Below, piece after piece: positions 15,383 to 25,210 of a stretch of DNA of 37,446 nucleotides. Made by a program: the position numbers and the translations under genes. The first letter of the stretch is position 1. Each line of letters begins with the position of its first letter. The stretch spans positions 1 to 37,446 of the forward strand of contig NZ_CANNDO010000015.1 of assembly GCF_947503385.1 (NCBI RefSeq), given 5' to 3'. This stretch comes from an uncultured Tateyamaria sp. GTDB lineage: Bacteria > Pseudomonadota > Alphaproteobacteria > Rhodobacterales > Rhodobacteraceae. The notes below the pieces were generated by a model. That model saw nothing but the letters and a program-made list of their open reading frames with translations, had not been told where the DNA came from and ran no database searches.

Positions 15383-16594
15383 ATGACGCACGCCCCTTAC
15401 GTCTTGCGCGACCTGCACGCGGCGACGATGGATGATGCGGGTGCCCCCTATGGCTTGATTGAAGATGCGGCCATTGCCGTTGCGGAGGGCAAAGTGGCAT
15501 GGGTCGGCGCGCGGGATGCCCTGCCGCAAAGCTATGCGCAGTGGGCGGTCCGGTCGCTGGACGGGCGGGTTGTCACACCCGGTCTGATCGACTGTCACAC
15601 CCATATCGTGCATGGCGGCGACCGCGCCGCCGAATTCGAGATGCGGTTGAACGGGGCCAGCTATACCGAGATTGCGCGCGCGGGCGGTGGCATTGTCGCA
15701 ACCGTCGCGGCCACCCGTGCGGCGTCCGACGACACGCTATTGCGCGCGGCACTGCGCCGGGTGGACGCCCTGATCGCCGAAGGTGTGACCACGATCGAGG
15801 TCAAGTCGGGCTATGGGCTGGATCAGGACACCGAACTGCGCATGTTGCGGGTCGCCCGGCGCATTGCCGGGGTGCGCCCGGTGCGGGTGCGGACCAGTTT
15901 TCTGGGGGCGCACGCCACGCCACCCGACTATGCCGGTCGCGACGACGCCTATATCGACACGGTTTGCATTCCGGCGCTGCGGGCGGGCCATGCGGCGGGG
16001 CTGATCGACGCGGTGGACGGGTTTTGTGAAAGCATCGCCTTTGACCCCGACCAGATCGCCCGCGTGTTTGATGTGGCCGGATCGCTGGGCCTGCGGGTCA
16101 AGCTGCACGCCGAACAGCTGTCGAACCTTGGCGGGGCCACGCTGGCGGCGCGCTACGGTGCGCTGTCGGCGGATCACGTCGAATATCTGGATGCGGCGGG
16201 GGTTGCGGCGCTGGCGGCGGCGGGCACGGTGGCGGTGCTGCTGCCGGGGGCGTTCTATACCTTGCGCGAAACGCAAATGCCGCCGGTTGCGGCGCTGCGC
16301 CGCCACGCGGTCCCCATCGCGCTGGCAACGGATATCAATCCGGGATCGTCCCCGCTCAACTCGCTGTTGCTGGCGATGAATATGGGCTGCACTCTGTTTC
16401 GCCTCACCCCAGAAGAAGCGTTGCGCGGCGTCACGGTCAACGCCGCCCGCGCGCTGGGTCTGGACGCGGTGGGGCGCATCGCGCCCGGCCATCACGCGGA
16501 CCTCGCCATCTGGGATATCAGCCGCCCTGCCGAGCTGAGCTATCGCATTGGGTTCAACCCGCTGCACGCCCGTCTGTTCGGGGGGGTGGCATGA
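15383..16594 (+). CDS. hutI: HutI, imidazolonepropionase
   Basis: This 403-residue metal-dependent amidohydrolase opens the imidazolone ring to give N-formimidoyl-L-glutamate. Motifs are [21 protein letters not shown] (metal ligands H72 and H74), [13 protein letters not shown], and [20 protein letters not shown] near the C-terminus, all typical of HutI. The ATG at 15383 is preferred because GGAGG (15369-15373) is 9 bases upstream; the ATG at 15374 directly touches that site. It is the first gene of a run hutI-hutH-hutG-hutU in which each start overlaps the previous stop by four bases (ATGA). Confidence 0.95.
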   Translation: MTHAPYVLRDLHAATMDDAGAPYGLIEDAAIAVAEGKVAWVGARDALPQSYAQWAVRSLDGRVVTPGLIDCHTHIVHGGDRAAEFEMRLNGASYTEIARAGGGIVATVAATRAASDDTLLRAALRRVDALIAEGVTTIEVKSGYGLDQDTELRMLRVARRIAGVRPVRVRTSFLGAHATPPDYAGRDDAYIDTVCIPALRAGHAAGLIDAVDGFCESIAFDPDQIARVFDVAGSLGLRVKLHAEQLSNLGGATLAARYGALSADHVEYLDAAGVAALAAAGTVAVLLPGAFYTLRETQMPPVAALRRHAVPIALATDINPGSSPLNSLLLAMNMGCTLFRLTPEEALRGVTVNAARALGLDAVGRIAPGHHADLAIWDISRPAELSYRIGFNPLHARLFGGVA

Positions 16595-18129
16595 CGGCGC
16601 TGACCCTGACACCGGGGCAGGTGACCCTTGCCGATCTGGAACGGGTGTTCCGCGATGAGGTCGCGGTCCGGCTTGATCCGGGGTGCCATGCGGGCATCCT
16701 GCGCGCCGCTGATCGGATTGCAGAGGCGGCGCGGGGCGGGCAGGCGGTCTATGGCGTCAACACCGGCTTTGGTAAACTGGCCAGTGTCAAGATCGCGGCC
16801 AAGGACACCGCCACATTGCAGCGCAACCTGATCCTGTCCCATTGCTGTGGTGTGGGTGCGGCGATCCCACGGGCGCAGGCGCGGCTGATGATGGTGCTCA
16901 AACTGCTGAGCCTTGGGCGCGGGGCGTCGGGTGTCCGCATGGCGCTGATCACCCTGCTCGAAGATATGCTGGCCGCGGGTGTGACCCCGGTGATCCCGGT
17001 GCAGGGGTCGGTCGGGGCGTCGGGCGATCTGGCCCCGCTGGCGCATATGGCGGCGGTGATGATGGGCGCGGGCGAGGCCGAATTCGACGGCCATGTGATG
17101 TCCGGGGCCGACGCGCTGGCCCGCGCCGGACTGGAACCGGTCACACTGGGACCCAAGGAGGGTCTGGCGCTGATCAATGGCACGCAGTTCTCGACCGCGT
17201 TCGGATTGGCCGGGCTGTTTGGCGCGTGGCGGGCGATGCAATCTGCGCTGATCACATCGGCGCTGTCCACGGATGCGATCATGGGCTCTACCGCGCCGTT
17301 GCAGCCGGATATCCACGCCCTGCGCGGCCATGTCGGTCAGATCGAGGCGGCCGCCGCCCTGCGCGCCCTGCTGGCCGGGTCCGAGATCCGCGAAAGCCAC
17401 CGCGAGGGTGACGCGCGCGTGCAGGACCCCTATTGCATCCGCTGCCAGCCGCAGGTCACCGGGGCCGCGATGGACGTGCTGCGACAGGCGGGCCGCACGC
17501 TGGAGATCGAGGCGAACGCGGCGACGGACAACCCGCTGGTGCTGACGGACGCGGACATGATTGTGTCTGGGGGCAATTTCCACGCTGAACCGGTGGGCTT
17601 TGCTGCGGATATGATTGCGCTGGCGGTGGCCGAAATCGGTGCCATTGCGCAGCGCCGCATCGCGTTGATTGTCGATCCGACGCTCAGCCACGATCTGCCG
17701 CCCTTTCTGACGCCTGACCCCGGTCTGAACTCGGGCTACATGATCGCCGAGGTGACGACGGCCGCGTTGATGAGCGAGAACAAGCATCTGGCGAACCCGT
17801 GTGTGACCGACAGCACGCCCACCTCCGCCAATCAGGAGGATCACGTCAGCATGGCCGCCCATGGTGCCGTGCGGCTGGGCCGGATGGTCGAAAATCTCGA
17901 CCGTATTCTGGGGGTTGAGCTGCTGTGTGCCGCCCAAGGGGTCGCGTTTCGCGCGCCGCTGCGCACGTCCGGGCCACTGCAACAGGTGGTGGCGCATCTG
18001 CGGGCGTCCGTGGATGGGGTGAAAGAGGACCGCTACCTCGCCCCTGATCTGGAGGCCGCCGCGCGGATGGTGCAATCGGGTGATCTGCCGCGCTCTGCAC
18101 ATGTCCCCCTGCCGGAGTTGGGCGCATGA
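16591..18129 (+). CDS. hutH: HutH, histidine ammonia-lyase
   Basis: This 512-residue enzyme removes ammonia from histidine to make urocanate, the first step of the pathway. The segment [18 protein letters not shown] holds the Ala-Ser-Gly triad (143-145) that cyclises into the MIO electrophile, and Y54 lies in [12 protein letters not shown]. Other family blocks are [19 protein letters not shown] and [12 protein letters not shown]. Length is normal for HutH and the histidine-type context excludes a tyrosine or phenylalanine lyase. It overlaps hutI and hutG by four bases each. Confidence 0.97.
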   Translation: MTALTLTPGQVTLADLERVFRDEVAVRLDPGCHAGILRAADRIAEAARGGQAVYGVNTGFGKLASVKIAAKDTATLQRNLILSHCCGVGAAIPRAQARLMMVLKLLSLGRGASGVRMALITLLEDMLAAGVTPVIPVQGSVGASGDLAPLAHMAAVMMGAGEAEFDGHVMSGADALARAGLEPVTLGPKEGLALINGTQFSTAFGLAGLFGAWRAMQSALITSALSTDAIMGSTAPLQPDIHALRGHVGQIEAAAALRALLAGSEIRESHREGDARVQDPYCIRCQPQVTGAAMDVLRQAGRTLEIEANAATDNPLVLTDADMIVSGGNFHAEPVGFAADMIALAVAEIGAIAQRRIALIVDPTLSHDLPPFLTPDPGLNSGYMIAEVTTAALMSENKHLANPCVTDSTPTSANQEDHVSMAAHGAVRLGRMVENLDRILGVELLCAAQGVAFRAPLRTSGPLQQVVAHLRASVDGVKEDRYLAPDLEAAARMVQSGDLPRSAHVPLPELGA

Positions 18130-18923
18130 CCCCGGTCGAGGTGCAGCAGGGCGACAGCCCCGTCGTGCTGGGCCTGCCCCATACCGGCACGTATGTACCG
18201 CCCGACATTCATGCCTGCCTGAATGCCACCGGGCGCGATCTGCGCGACACGGATTGGCATGTGCACACCCTTTACGACGGGGTGTTGCAGGGGGCGACAA
18301 CGGTGCGGGCGACATTCCACCGTTACGTGGTCGATGCCAACCGCGACCCGTCTGGGACAAGCCTTTATCCCGGGCAGAACACCACCGGCCTTGTGCCGCT
18401 GACGGATTTTGACGGGCAGGATATCTGGCTGACACCCCCCACGGTGGACGCGGTTCAAGACCGCCGCCGCCGCTTTCACGCCGCCTATCATGCCGCCCTG
18501 CGGGCCGAACTGGACCGGGTCCGGGCGCTGCACGGGATTGCGATCCTGTATGACTGCCATTCGATCCGCAGCCGCATTCCGTTCCTCTTTGACGGGACAT
18601 TGCCGGATTTCAGCATCGGTACGAACCTTGGCACCACCTGCGCGCCTGTGATCGAAACGGCGGCCTATGGCATCTGCCGTGCGGCGGACCGCTTTTCGAC
18701 CGTGCTCAATGGCCGGTTCAAGGGGGGCTGGACCACGCGCCACTATGGCCAGCCGCGCGCGGGCATCCACGCGATCCAGATGGAGCTGGCGCAATCCACT
18801 TACCTCACGACCGAACGCCCGCCCTGGCCCTATGACCCCGGCAAGGCTGCCCGCCTGCGCCGTACCCTGTCGCGCCTGCTGGGCAAGCTGGCCCATCTCG
18901 CCCTGAACGGAGACCTGACATGA
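18126..18923 (+). CDS. hutG: HutG, N-formylglutamate amidohydrolase
   Basis: This 265-residue enzyme hydrolyses N-formyl-L-glutamate to glutamate and formate, the last step after HutF. The family pattern is visible: [15 protein letters not shown] near the N-terminus, VDANRDPSG, and [17 protein letters not shown] with likely metal-binding residues. Pairing of HutG of this type with HutF marks the five-step route found in pseudomonads and many Alphaproteobacteria. It overlaps hutH and hutU by four bases. Confidence 0.93.
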   Translation: MTPVEVQQGDSPVVLGLPHTGTYVPPDIHACLNATGRDLRDTDWHVHTLYDGVLQGATTVRATFHRYVVDANRDPSGTSLYPGQNTTGLVPLTDFDGQDIWLTPPTVDAVQDRRRRFHAAYHAALRAELDRVRALHGIAILYDCHSIRSRIPFLFDGTLPDFSIGTNLGTTCAPVIETAAYGICRAADRFSTVLNGRFKGGWTTRHYGQPRAGIHAIQMELAQSTYLTTERPPWPYDPGKAARLRRTLSRLLGKLAHLALNGDLT

Positions 18924-20587
18924 CCCACCCCCGCAAGAACACCCGCGATGTCTATCCCGCGACGGGCACCGACATGACCGCAAAACACTGGACCACCGAA
19001 GCACCGCTGCGGATGCTGATGAACAACCTGCACCCCGATGTGGCCGAGAACCCGCACGAACTGGTGGTCTATGGCGGCATCGGGAGGGCGGCGCGCACTT
19101 GGGATGACTTTGACAAGATCGTCGCCGCCCTGCGCGCACTGGACGAGGATCAGACCCTGCTGGTGCAATCGGGCAAACCCGTGGGCGTGTTTCAGACCCA
19201 TGCGGACGCGCCGCGCGTGTTGATCGCCAATTCCAACCTCGTGCCGCACTGGGCCACGTGGGACCATTTCAACGCACTGGATCGCAAGGGACTGGCGATG
19301 TACGGCCAGATGACTGCCGGCTCGTGGATTTATATCGGATCGCAGGGGATCGTGCAGGGCACCTACGAGACTTTCGTGGAGGCGGGCCGCCAGCATTATG
19401 GTGGCGACCTGACCGGCAAGTGGATCCTGACCGGCGGGCTGGGCGGCATGGGCGGGGCGCAGCCGCTGGCGGCGGTGATGGCGGGGGCTTGCTGCCTTGC
19501 GGTGGAGTGTAACCCCGACAGCATCGATTTCCGCCTGCGCACCCGCTACGTGGACGAAAAGACTGACAACCTCGACGACGCGCTGGCCATGATCGACCGT
19601 TGGACCGCTGCGGGCGTGGCCAAGTCCGTGGCGCTGCTGGGCAATGCGGCGGATGTGTTCCCCGCGCTGGTCGAACGCGGGGTGCGGCCTGACATCGTGA
19701 CCGACCAGACCTCGGCCCATGACCCGGTGAACGGCTATCTGCCGCAGGGCTGGACCATGGCCGAATGGCGCGCCCGGCGCGACACCGACCCCAAAGCGGT
19801 GGAGGCCGCCGCCCGCGCGTCGATGAAGGTGCAGGTCAAGGCGATGGTGGATTTCCACGCCGCGGGCATCCCCACGGTCGACTATGGCAACAACATCCGC
19901 CAGATGGCGCTGGAAGAAGGGCTGGACCGCGCGTTTGATTTCCCCGGTTTCGTGCCCGCCTATATCCGCCCGCTGTTTTGTCGCGGCATCGGCCCATTTC
20001 GCTGGGCCGCGCTGTCCGGCGATCCGGAGGACATCTACAGGACCGACGCCAAGGTAAAGGAAATCCTGTCCGACGACAGCCACCTGCACAACTGGCTCGA
20101 CATGGCGCGGGATCGCATCGCCTTTCAGGGGTTGCCCGCGCGCATCTGCTGGGTCGGCCTTGGCGTGCGGCACCGGCTGGGTCTTGCCTTTAACGAGATG
20201 GTGCGGACGGGTGAGCTGAAGGCGCCGATCGTGATCGGGCGCGATCACCTTGATTCCGGATCGGTCGCCTCGCCCAACCGCGAGACAGAGGCGATGCGGG
20301 ACGGATCGGACGCAGTGTCGGACTGGCCGCTGCTCAACGCCCTGCTAAACACCGCGTCAGGCGCGACATGGGTGTCGCTGCACCACGGGGGTGGCGTTGG
20401 CATGGGCTTTTCCCAGCATTCCGGCATGGTGATCTGTTGCGACGGGACGGCGGATGCGGACCGGCGCATCGCACGGGTGCTGTGGAATGACCCGGCCACG
20501 GGCGTGATGCGCCATGCGGATGCCGGATACCCGGACGCACAGGCCTGCGCCCGCGAAAACGGCTTGAACCTGCCGGGCATCCTGTAA
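18920..20587 (+). CDS. hutU: HutU, urocanate hydratase
   Basis: This 555-residue enzyme hydrates urocanate to imidazolonepropionate using tightly bound NAD as an electrophile. The full-length family pattern is present: [20 protein letters not shown], the nucleotide-binding [47 protein letters not shown] and [17 protein letters not shown] near the C-terminus. The length is as expected. It is the last hut enzyme of the four-gene overlapping run. Confidence 0.97.
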   Translation: MTHPRKNTRDVYPATGTDMTAKHWTTEAPLRMLMNNLHPDVAENPHELVVYGGIGRAARTWDDFDKIVAALRALDEDQTLLVQSGKPVGVFQTHADAPRVLIANSNLVPHWATWDHFNALDRKGLAMYGQMTAGSWIYIGSQGIVQGTYETFVEAGRQHYGGDLTGKWILTGGLGGMGGAQPLAAVMAGACCLAVECNPDSIDFRLRTRYVDEKTDNLDDALAMIDRWTAAGVAKSVALLGNAADVFPALVERGVRPDIVTDQTSAHDPVNGYLPQGWTMAEWRARRDTDPKAVEAAARASMKVQVKAMVDFHAAGIPTVDYGNNIRQMALEEGLDRAFDFPGFVPAYIRPLFCRGIGPFRWAALSGDPEDIYRTDAKVKEILSDDSHLHNWLDMARDRIAFQGLPARICWVGLGVRHRLGLAFNEMVRTGELKAPIVIGRDHLDSGSVASPNRETEAMRDGSDAVSDWPLLNALLNTASGATWVSLHHGGGVGMGFSQHSGMVICCDGTADADRRIARVLWNDPATGVMRHADAGYPDAQACARENGLNLPGIL

Positions 20588-20632
20588 CAAGCAGTGGGAC
20601 TGCATCACGGGATCAGCAAGGGGACCCAACAC

Positions 20633-20974
20633 ATGATCGAACGCATTGAAACGGGCGTACGTTCGTCCAAGATCGTCAAGCACAACGGCGTGGCCTACCT
20701 CACCGGTCAGGTCGGCGAAGGTCCGACCATTCAGGCCCAGACCGAAGAATGCCTGCGCCGGGTCGATGCGCTGCTGGCGCAGGCGGGGTCCTCGCGCCGG
20801 GACATGCTGCGCGCCACCATCTGGCTGGCTGATATGAGCGATTTTGCGGGCCTGAACGAGGTCTGGAACGCATGGGTTCCCGAAGGACACGCGCCCGCCC
20901 GCGCCTGTGGCGAGGCCCGGCTGGCCCGACCCGAATTGAAGGTCGAGATTATCGTCGACGCCGCCTACGGCTAG
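20633..20974 (+). CDS. RidA/YjgF family protein
   Basis: This 113-residue protein has the RidA fold pattern: [20 protein letters not shown], a helix with [27 protein letters not shown], and a final [16 protein letters not shown]. RidA proteins hydrolyse reactive enamines and imines; several relatives have other hydrolase roles. The ATG at 20633 has AAGGGGA upstream. It lies 45 bases after hutU on the same strand and may clean up reactive intermediates of amino acid breakdown, which is inferred. The gene shares its stop with the convergent hutC through a 4-base overlap. Confidence 0.85.
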   Translation: MIERIETGVRSSKIVKHNGVAYLTGQVGEGPTIQAQTEECLRRVDALLAQAGSSRRDMLRATIWLADMSDFAGLNEVWNAWVPEGHAPARACGEARLARPELKVEIIVDAAYG

Positions 20975-21660
20975 TATTGCGTCGTCATGCGGTGGCCGGG
21001 CCTGTACGAGAGCTGGACAAAGGTCACCGCCTGCCGGTCCAGCCGCGTTGTCCGTTCCACCTGAAACAGGGCGTCACCCGCCGCGCAGTCCAGATGCGCG
21101 GCCAGCGTGGCATCCGCCGGGACCGCATGAAAGCTGATCTGCACATCGGTAAATGGCACCTGCGCAATCAGCCATTCGTTGGGCCCCGATTGCGCAAAAT
21201 CGAAATGCGCGGCATCCGGCGTGGCGCTCAGGTTGATCCACCGGTTTTCGTATTGGTAGGGCGCACCATCGGCGTAGTGCATACAGACAAGGTGCAGCAG
21301 GTGGTCCTGTGCCGCCAGTCCCAACCGCGCGCGCAGCCGGTCCGGGGCCGGTGCAACATCGCGGCTGACCAGCGCGTAGCTGTAGGTGGCCCCAAGGTCT
21401 GCCACCTCCTGCCGGGTCACGGGAATGGTAAAGCGCGCCTGCCGCACCGGGGCGTCGCGCACCCGGCTGCCCGCCTTGCGGCGGCGTTCGATAAACCCGT
21501 CATCAGCCAGTTCGCGCATGGCACGGTTCACCGTTGCACGGGCGCAGCCATAGGTCGCGGCAAGCTCCACCTCGTTCGGGAGCGTACTGCCCGGGGGCAA
21601 CTGGCCTTGGGTGATCTGGTGCAGCAGATCGGCCTTGATGTCGCGGTAGGTCGTGGCCAT
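20971..21660 (-). CDS. hutC: HutC, GntR-family repressor of histidine utilisation
   Basis: This 229-residue regulator has an N-terminal GntR winged helix (about residues 5-70: [20 protein letters not shown]) and a C-terminal UTRA ligand-binding domain (about 90-225). HutC members of this family bind urocanate and then release hut promoters. The start at 21660 was chosen because the family begins at MATTYRDIK; the longer frame has no support. Its place at the end of the hut cluster and its family make HutC the likely identity. The palindrome at 15310-15325 is its likely target. Confidence 0.88.
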   Translation of the reverse strand: MATTYRDIKADLLHQITQGQLPPGSTLPNEVELAATYGCARATVNRAMRELADDGFIERRRKAGSRVRDAPVRQARFTIPVTRQEVADLGATYSYALVSRDVAPAPDRLRARLGLAAQDHLLHLVCMHYADGAPYQYENRWINLSATPDAAHFDFAQSGPNEWLIAQVPFTDVQISFHAVPADATLAAHLDCAAGDALFQVERTTRLDRQAVTFVQLSYRPGHRMTTQY

Positions 21661-21754
21661 GGCACGCTCCGATCCGGGGGCACGATGTGTGCCCCTGTTG
21701 CTGGTAAAAAGTACGGACATAACGCCATTATATCCAGACAAATGTGCCAGCAGG

Positions 21755-22228
21755 CTAGGCGATGGGTTTCAGCGGGATGGGGCGCTGTTCCTCGATCACT
21801 TCCATGGCAAAAAGCGACGTAACAGTCTCCAACTCGATCCCGTCGATCAGTTGTTTGTAGCAGCGGTCGTAATCGGCCATGTCCTGCGCCACGATCTTGA
21901 GCATATAGTCGTATTCCCCGCCGATCCGAAAGAAATCCACGACGTTGGGAATGGCCTGAACGTGTTGCCGAAAGGTGGTCAGCCAGCCTGCGGCGTGGTG
22001 GCGCGTCTTGACCATGACAAAAACAACGAGGTCAGCGCCCAACTGCGCCCGGTCCAGCAGGACGGTGCGCCCCCGGATCACGCCGCGGTCCTCCAGCGCG
22101 CGCAGGCGGCGCCAGCAGGCGTTCTGCGACAGCCCCACCTTATCGGCAAGCGCCCGCTGCGACAGGCTGGCATCCTGTTGCAGCGCGGCGAGCAGGTTGC
22201 AATCAATTTGATCTACTGACACGGGCAC
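21755..22228 (-). CDS. Lrp/AsnC family transcriptional regulator
   Basis: This protein of about 157 residues has an N-terminal helix-turn-helix (SQRALADKVGLSQNACWRRL) and a C-terminal ligand-binding domain with the typical EYDYMLKIVAQDMADYDR block. Such regulators sense amino acids and usually control an adjacent gene. No ATG fits the family start; GTG at 22228 or 22222 is most likely. The frame extends upstream to 22348, but that would cross into the divergent aminotransferase. It probably controls the aminotransferase gene 106 bases away. Confidence 0.85.
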   Translation of the reverse strand: MPVSVDQIDCNLLAALQQDASLSQRALADKVGLSQNACWRRLRALEDRGVIRGRTVLLDRAQLGADLVVFVMVKTRHHAAGWLTTFRQHVQAIPNVVDFFRIGGEYDYMLKIVAQDMADYDRCYKQLIDGIELETVTSLFAMEVIEEQRPIPLKPIA

Positions 22229-22334
22229 TATCCAATCATTTGACACATAAAAACCTATTACCGCGAATGAAAAGGGAATGAAATCGCGAAATCCGGGTGT
22301 CACTTTGCGCCGATACACAGTGCCGGAGGCTGCC

Positions 22335-23765
22335 ATGACACCGCTCACCCGTTTTCAAACTTCGCTGGACCGCCCCGATCTGATCGAGGCGCTGCGCGCC
22401 GGGATCATCGGTGAGGGTATGATGATCGACACGCCCTTTGGGCAGAAACCCCTGATCTATGCCGATTACGTCGCCTCTGGCCGGGCGTTGACGGTGGTCG
22501 AGGATTTTGTGCGGGACGCGGTGCTGCCCTACTACGCCAATAGCCATACGGAGGCGTCTTTTTGCGGTGCCGCCATGACCCGGATGCGCGAAGAGGCGCG
22601 CGACCGGATCGGCGCCATGGTCGGCGCGGATGACGGGTGCAGCGTTGTGTTTACCGGGGCAGGGGCCACCGCCGGACTGAACCGGCTTGTTGCGCTGCTG
22701 GATATCGGTGCGCGTGCGGGCCGTGTTGTTGTGCTGGTCGGGCCCTATGAACACCATTCCAACCTGCTGCCATGGCGCGAAAGCGGGGCCACGGTGGTCG
22801 AGGTGGCCGAAGGTGCGGATGGCGGCCCTGATATGGCCGATTTGCAGACACAGCTGGACGCGGCACAGGATGCCGAGCTGATCATCGGCAGCTTTTCCGC
22901 GGCGTCGAACGTGACGGGGATCGTGACGGACACGGATGCGGTGACGCGGACGCTTAAACGTGCGGGGGCGCTGGCGATCTGGGACTATGCGGGGGGCGGC
23001 CCCTATATGCCGATGGACATGCGCAGCGGGACCGACTGCGCCAAGGACGCGATTGTGTTTTCCGCGCACAAGTTTCCGGGCGGGCCCGGCGCATCGGGCG
23101 TGATGATCCTGCGCGACCGGATCGCCGCGCGGCACACGCCCAGCCAGCCCGGTGGCGGCACGGTCAGCTTTGTGTCGCCGTGGCGGCACGCCTATTCCAA
23201 CCGGCTGTCGACCCGCGAAGAGGCGGGAACACCCAACGTGGTGGGCGATATCCGGGCCGCGCTGGTGATGATGGTCAAGGCCGCCCTCGGCCAGCGCTGG
23301 CTGGACCAGCGGCAGGCCACCTTGCGCGCCCGCGCCCTGCACCGCTGGCGGCGTCACCCCCGGCTGGAACTGCTGGGCAAAATGGATGTGCAGGCGTTGC
23401 CGATCTTTGCCTTTCGCGTGCGGGACGGGCAGGGCGGTTACGTTCACCACCAGTTGTTCACCCGGATGCTGAGCGATGTGTCCGGCATTCAGGCCCGTGG
23501 CGGCTGTGCCTGTGCGGGGCCTTATGCGCACCGGCTTTTGGGGATCGAACGGGCGGAATCCGAGGCGCTGTTTGCCGCGCTGGAGGCGGGGGAGGAACTG
23601 GCCAAACCCGGCTGGGTGCGCCTGAACCTGTCGGCGCTGATGACGGATGCCAAGGCTGATTTCGTCATCGACTGCGTGGAACGGCTGGCCGAGACCGCGA
23701 CCCACCACGCCGTGCGTTACAGCGTGGACGCGGCCACGGCACGCTTTGCGCTGCGGGCCGCCTGA
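22335..23765 (+). CDS. Class V aminotransferase / cysteine desulfurase-like PLP enzyme
   Basis: This 476-residue protein belongs to the class V aminotransferase fold of PLP enzymes. The lysine that binds PLP is in FSAHKFPGGPGASGVM, and a cysteine-rich stretch RGGCACAGPY lies near the C-terminus. YANSHTEASFCGAAMTRMR in the N-terminal third is typical of a subgroup distinct from IscS and SufS. Activity may be C-S lyase, desulfurase or aminotransferase; EgtE-like lyases belong to this fold. The ATG at 22335 has GCCGGAGGCTGCC upstream. The stop overlaps the next start by one base (TGATG), so both act together. No Fe-S assembly genes are near. Confidence 0.82.
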   Translation: MTPLTRFQTSLDRPDLIEALRAGIIGEGMMIDTPFGQKPLIYADYVASGRALTVVEDFVRDAVLPYYANSHTEASFCGAAMTRMREEARDRIGAMVGADDGCSVVFTGAGATAGLNRLVALLDIGARAGRVVVLVGPYEHHSNLLPWRESGATVVEVAEGADGGPDMADLQTQLDAAQDAELIIGSFSAASNVTGIVTDTDAVTRTLKRAGALAIWDYAGGGPYMPMDMRSGTDCAKDAIVFSAHKFPGGPGASGVMILRDRIAARHTPSQPGGGTVSFVSPWRHAYSNRLSTREEAGTPNVVGDIRAALVMMVKAALGQRWLDQRQATLRARALHRWRRHPRLELLGKMDVQALPIFAFRVRDGQGGYVHHQLFTRMLSDVSGIQARGGCACAGPYAHRLLGIERAESEALFAALEAGEELAKPGWVRLNLSALMTDAKADFVIDCVERLAETATHHAVRYSVDAATARFALRAA

Positions 23766-24559
23766 TGTGCCGCTTTCTCGCTTGGACGGGCGCGCCACGA
23801 TATCTGGACGAACTGGTGCTGGACCAAAAGCAATCGCTGGTGGCCCAAAGCCGCAATGCCGCGATTGGCAAGACGCCGATCAACGCGGACGGGTTCGGGC
23901 TGGCGTGGTATTCTGACCGGGCAGAGCCGTGCTTTTACAAGGACACACATCCCGCATGGTCCGATGCCAACCTCAGGCAACTGGCCCATCACACCCGCGC
24001 GCGCCTGTTCATGGCGCATGTGCGCGCCTCGACGGGAATGGCCACGTCGCGCAACAACTGTCACCCGTTTGGCCATGGCCGCTGGAGCTTTATGCACAAC
24101 GGGCAGGCGGGCGGGCATGAGATGTTCCGCCAGCGGCTGGACGGGATGATCCCGGAACAACTCTATGACCACCGCTTTGGCGCAACCGAAGGCGAGGCGA
24201 TCTTTCTGATCGCGCTTGGCCACGGGTTGGACGCGGACCCGGTGGGGGGCATGGCCCGCGCCGTGGCCGAGGTCGAGCATCTGGCCCGCGCGCGGGGCAC
24301 GTTGCCTTACATGCGCTTCGCGGCCTGCTGGTCGGACGGTGTGCGACTGTTCGCGGGGCGTTATGCGTCGGACCGGTTTGCGCCCAGCCTGTTTTACCGG
24401 CACTGCCGCGCGGGCATCGTGGTCTCGTCCGAGCCGCTGGACGAGGTCGCGGGCGTCTGGATCGAGGTGCCAGCCGGTGCGGTTATCGAACTGAGCGGCG
24501 GGCAGGCGATCACCCACCGCTTTGACGTGCCCGCCCACATGCCGTTTGCCACGGTCTGA
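23765..24559 (+). CDS. Class II glutamine amidotransferase (EgtC-like)
   Basis: This 264-residue protein starts MCRFLAW, so Cys2 becomes the N-terminal nucleophile of a class II amidotransferase. Other blocks are NADGFGLAWYS, LFMAHVRASTG, NNCHPFGHGRWSFMHNG and GATEGEAIF. It consists of the amidohydrolase domain alone, like EgtC, which removes a gamma-glutamyl group in ergothioneine synthesis. EgtA, EgtB and EgtD are not on this plasmid, so another gamma-glutamyl compound is likely. It is translationally coupled to the PLP enzyme and convergent with the DUF3726 gene. Confidence 0.85.
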   Translation: MCRFLAWTGAPRYLDELVLDQKQSLVAQSRNAAIGKTPINADGFGLAWYSDRAEPCFYKDTHPAWSDANLRQLAHHTRARLFMAHVRASTGMATSRNNCHPFGHGRWSFMHNGQAGGHEMFRQRLDGMIPEQLYDHRFGATEGEAIFLIALGHGLDADPVGGMARAVAEVEHLARARGTLPYMRFAACWSDGVRLFAGRYASDRFAPSLFYRHCRAGIVVSSEPLDEVAGVWIEVPAGAVIELSGGQAITHRFDVPAHMPFATV

Positions 24560-24565
24560 CCCGCA

Positions 24566-25210
24566 TCAATCGTTGTTACTGACCCCGGCGCCTGCACCGC
24601 GCAGGCGGCTTTCCTCGGTCGCGGGGGCAAAGGTGCGGTGCGCAAACCCGCTCAGCCGGGCCCAGCTATCGGGTGACACCTGCGCGCGCTGGACAGGCGC
24701 GCGGGGGCCGGACATCTGCGCAGGCGCCGTGATGGTCATCAGCGGGGCAAGCGTCGTGGTCAGCGCTGCATCCTCTGTCATGCAAAGCTGGCGACCGTCC
24801 GTGACCAGATGCACCCCGTCCCACGCCGCCGCCACGGGTTGCGCCAGCCGCAGGGCCGCCCCGCCCAAAAAGGGCACCAGCAGCAGCGGGTAACTCACGC
24901 TTTGCATCTGGATCTGCCCAAGTGCGAGCAGCCGACCCGCGCAATCGCTCAGCGAGGCCCCCGCGATGATCGGGCTCATCCGCCCGGCGGGCGCTTTCCA
25001 GATCCCCTCCAGCGCCATGGGGGCCACGTCGATCTCGGCCCGCCGGTCATTCAGGTCCAGCAGGTCCGCCAACAGACGCGGGCCGGGCAGACCATAAGAG
25101 GCAAGCCACCGCACGCCCTTGGCCGCCTCTTCGGCCAACCCCCACGACAGGCCCGACCCCCGCGCCGCGCGCTTGCTCAGCGCCTCGATCTCGTTGAGGG
25201 AATGGGTCAT
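24566..25210 (-). CDS. DUF3726 family protein
   Basis: This 214-residue protein resembles the DUF3726 family. The N-terminus has LNEIEALSKRAARGSGLSWG, followed by AEEAAKGVRWLASYGLPG; the rest is rich in Ala and Leu, without clear catalytic residues or membrane segments. The function is unknown. Its start overlaps the stop of the 563-residue gene by four bases (ATGA), and it closes a four-gene operon with the aldehyde dehydrogenase, M19 protein and the unknown. The family name is recalled from sequence pattern, so I am only fairly sure of it. Confidence 0.65.
   Translation of the reverse strand: MTHSLNEIEALSKRAARGSGLSWGLAEEAAKGVRWLASYGLPGPRLLADLLDLNDRRAEIDVAPMALEGIWKAPAGRMSPIIAGASLSDCAGRLLALGQIQMQSVSYPLLLVPFLGGAALRLAQPVAAAWDGVHLVTDGRQLCMTEDAALTTTLAPLMTITAPAQMSGPRAPVQRAQVSPDSWARLSGFAHRTFAPATEESRLRGAGAGVSNND

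Noticed and set aside
16540..18600. 686-codon minus-strand frame opposite hutH and hutG
   Set aside because: The plus strand encodes unmistakable HutH and HutG; the frame has no family features and arises from high GC at third codon positions.
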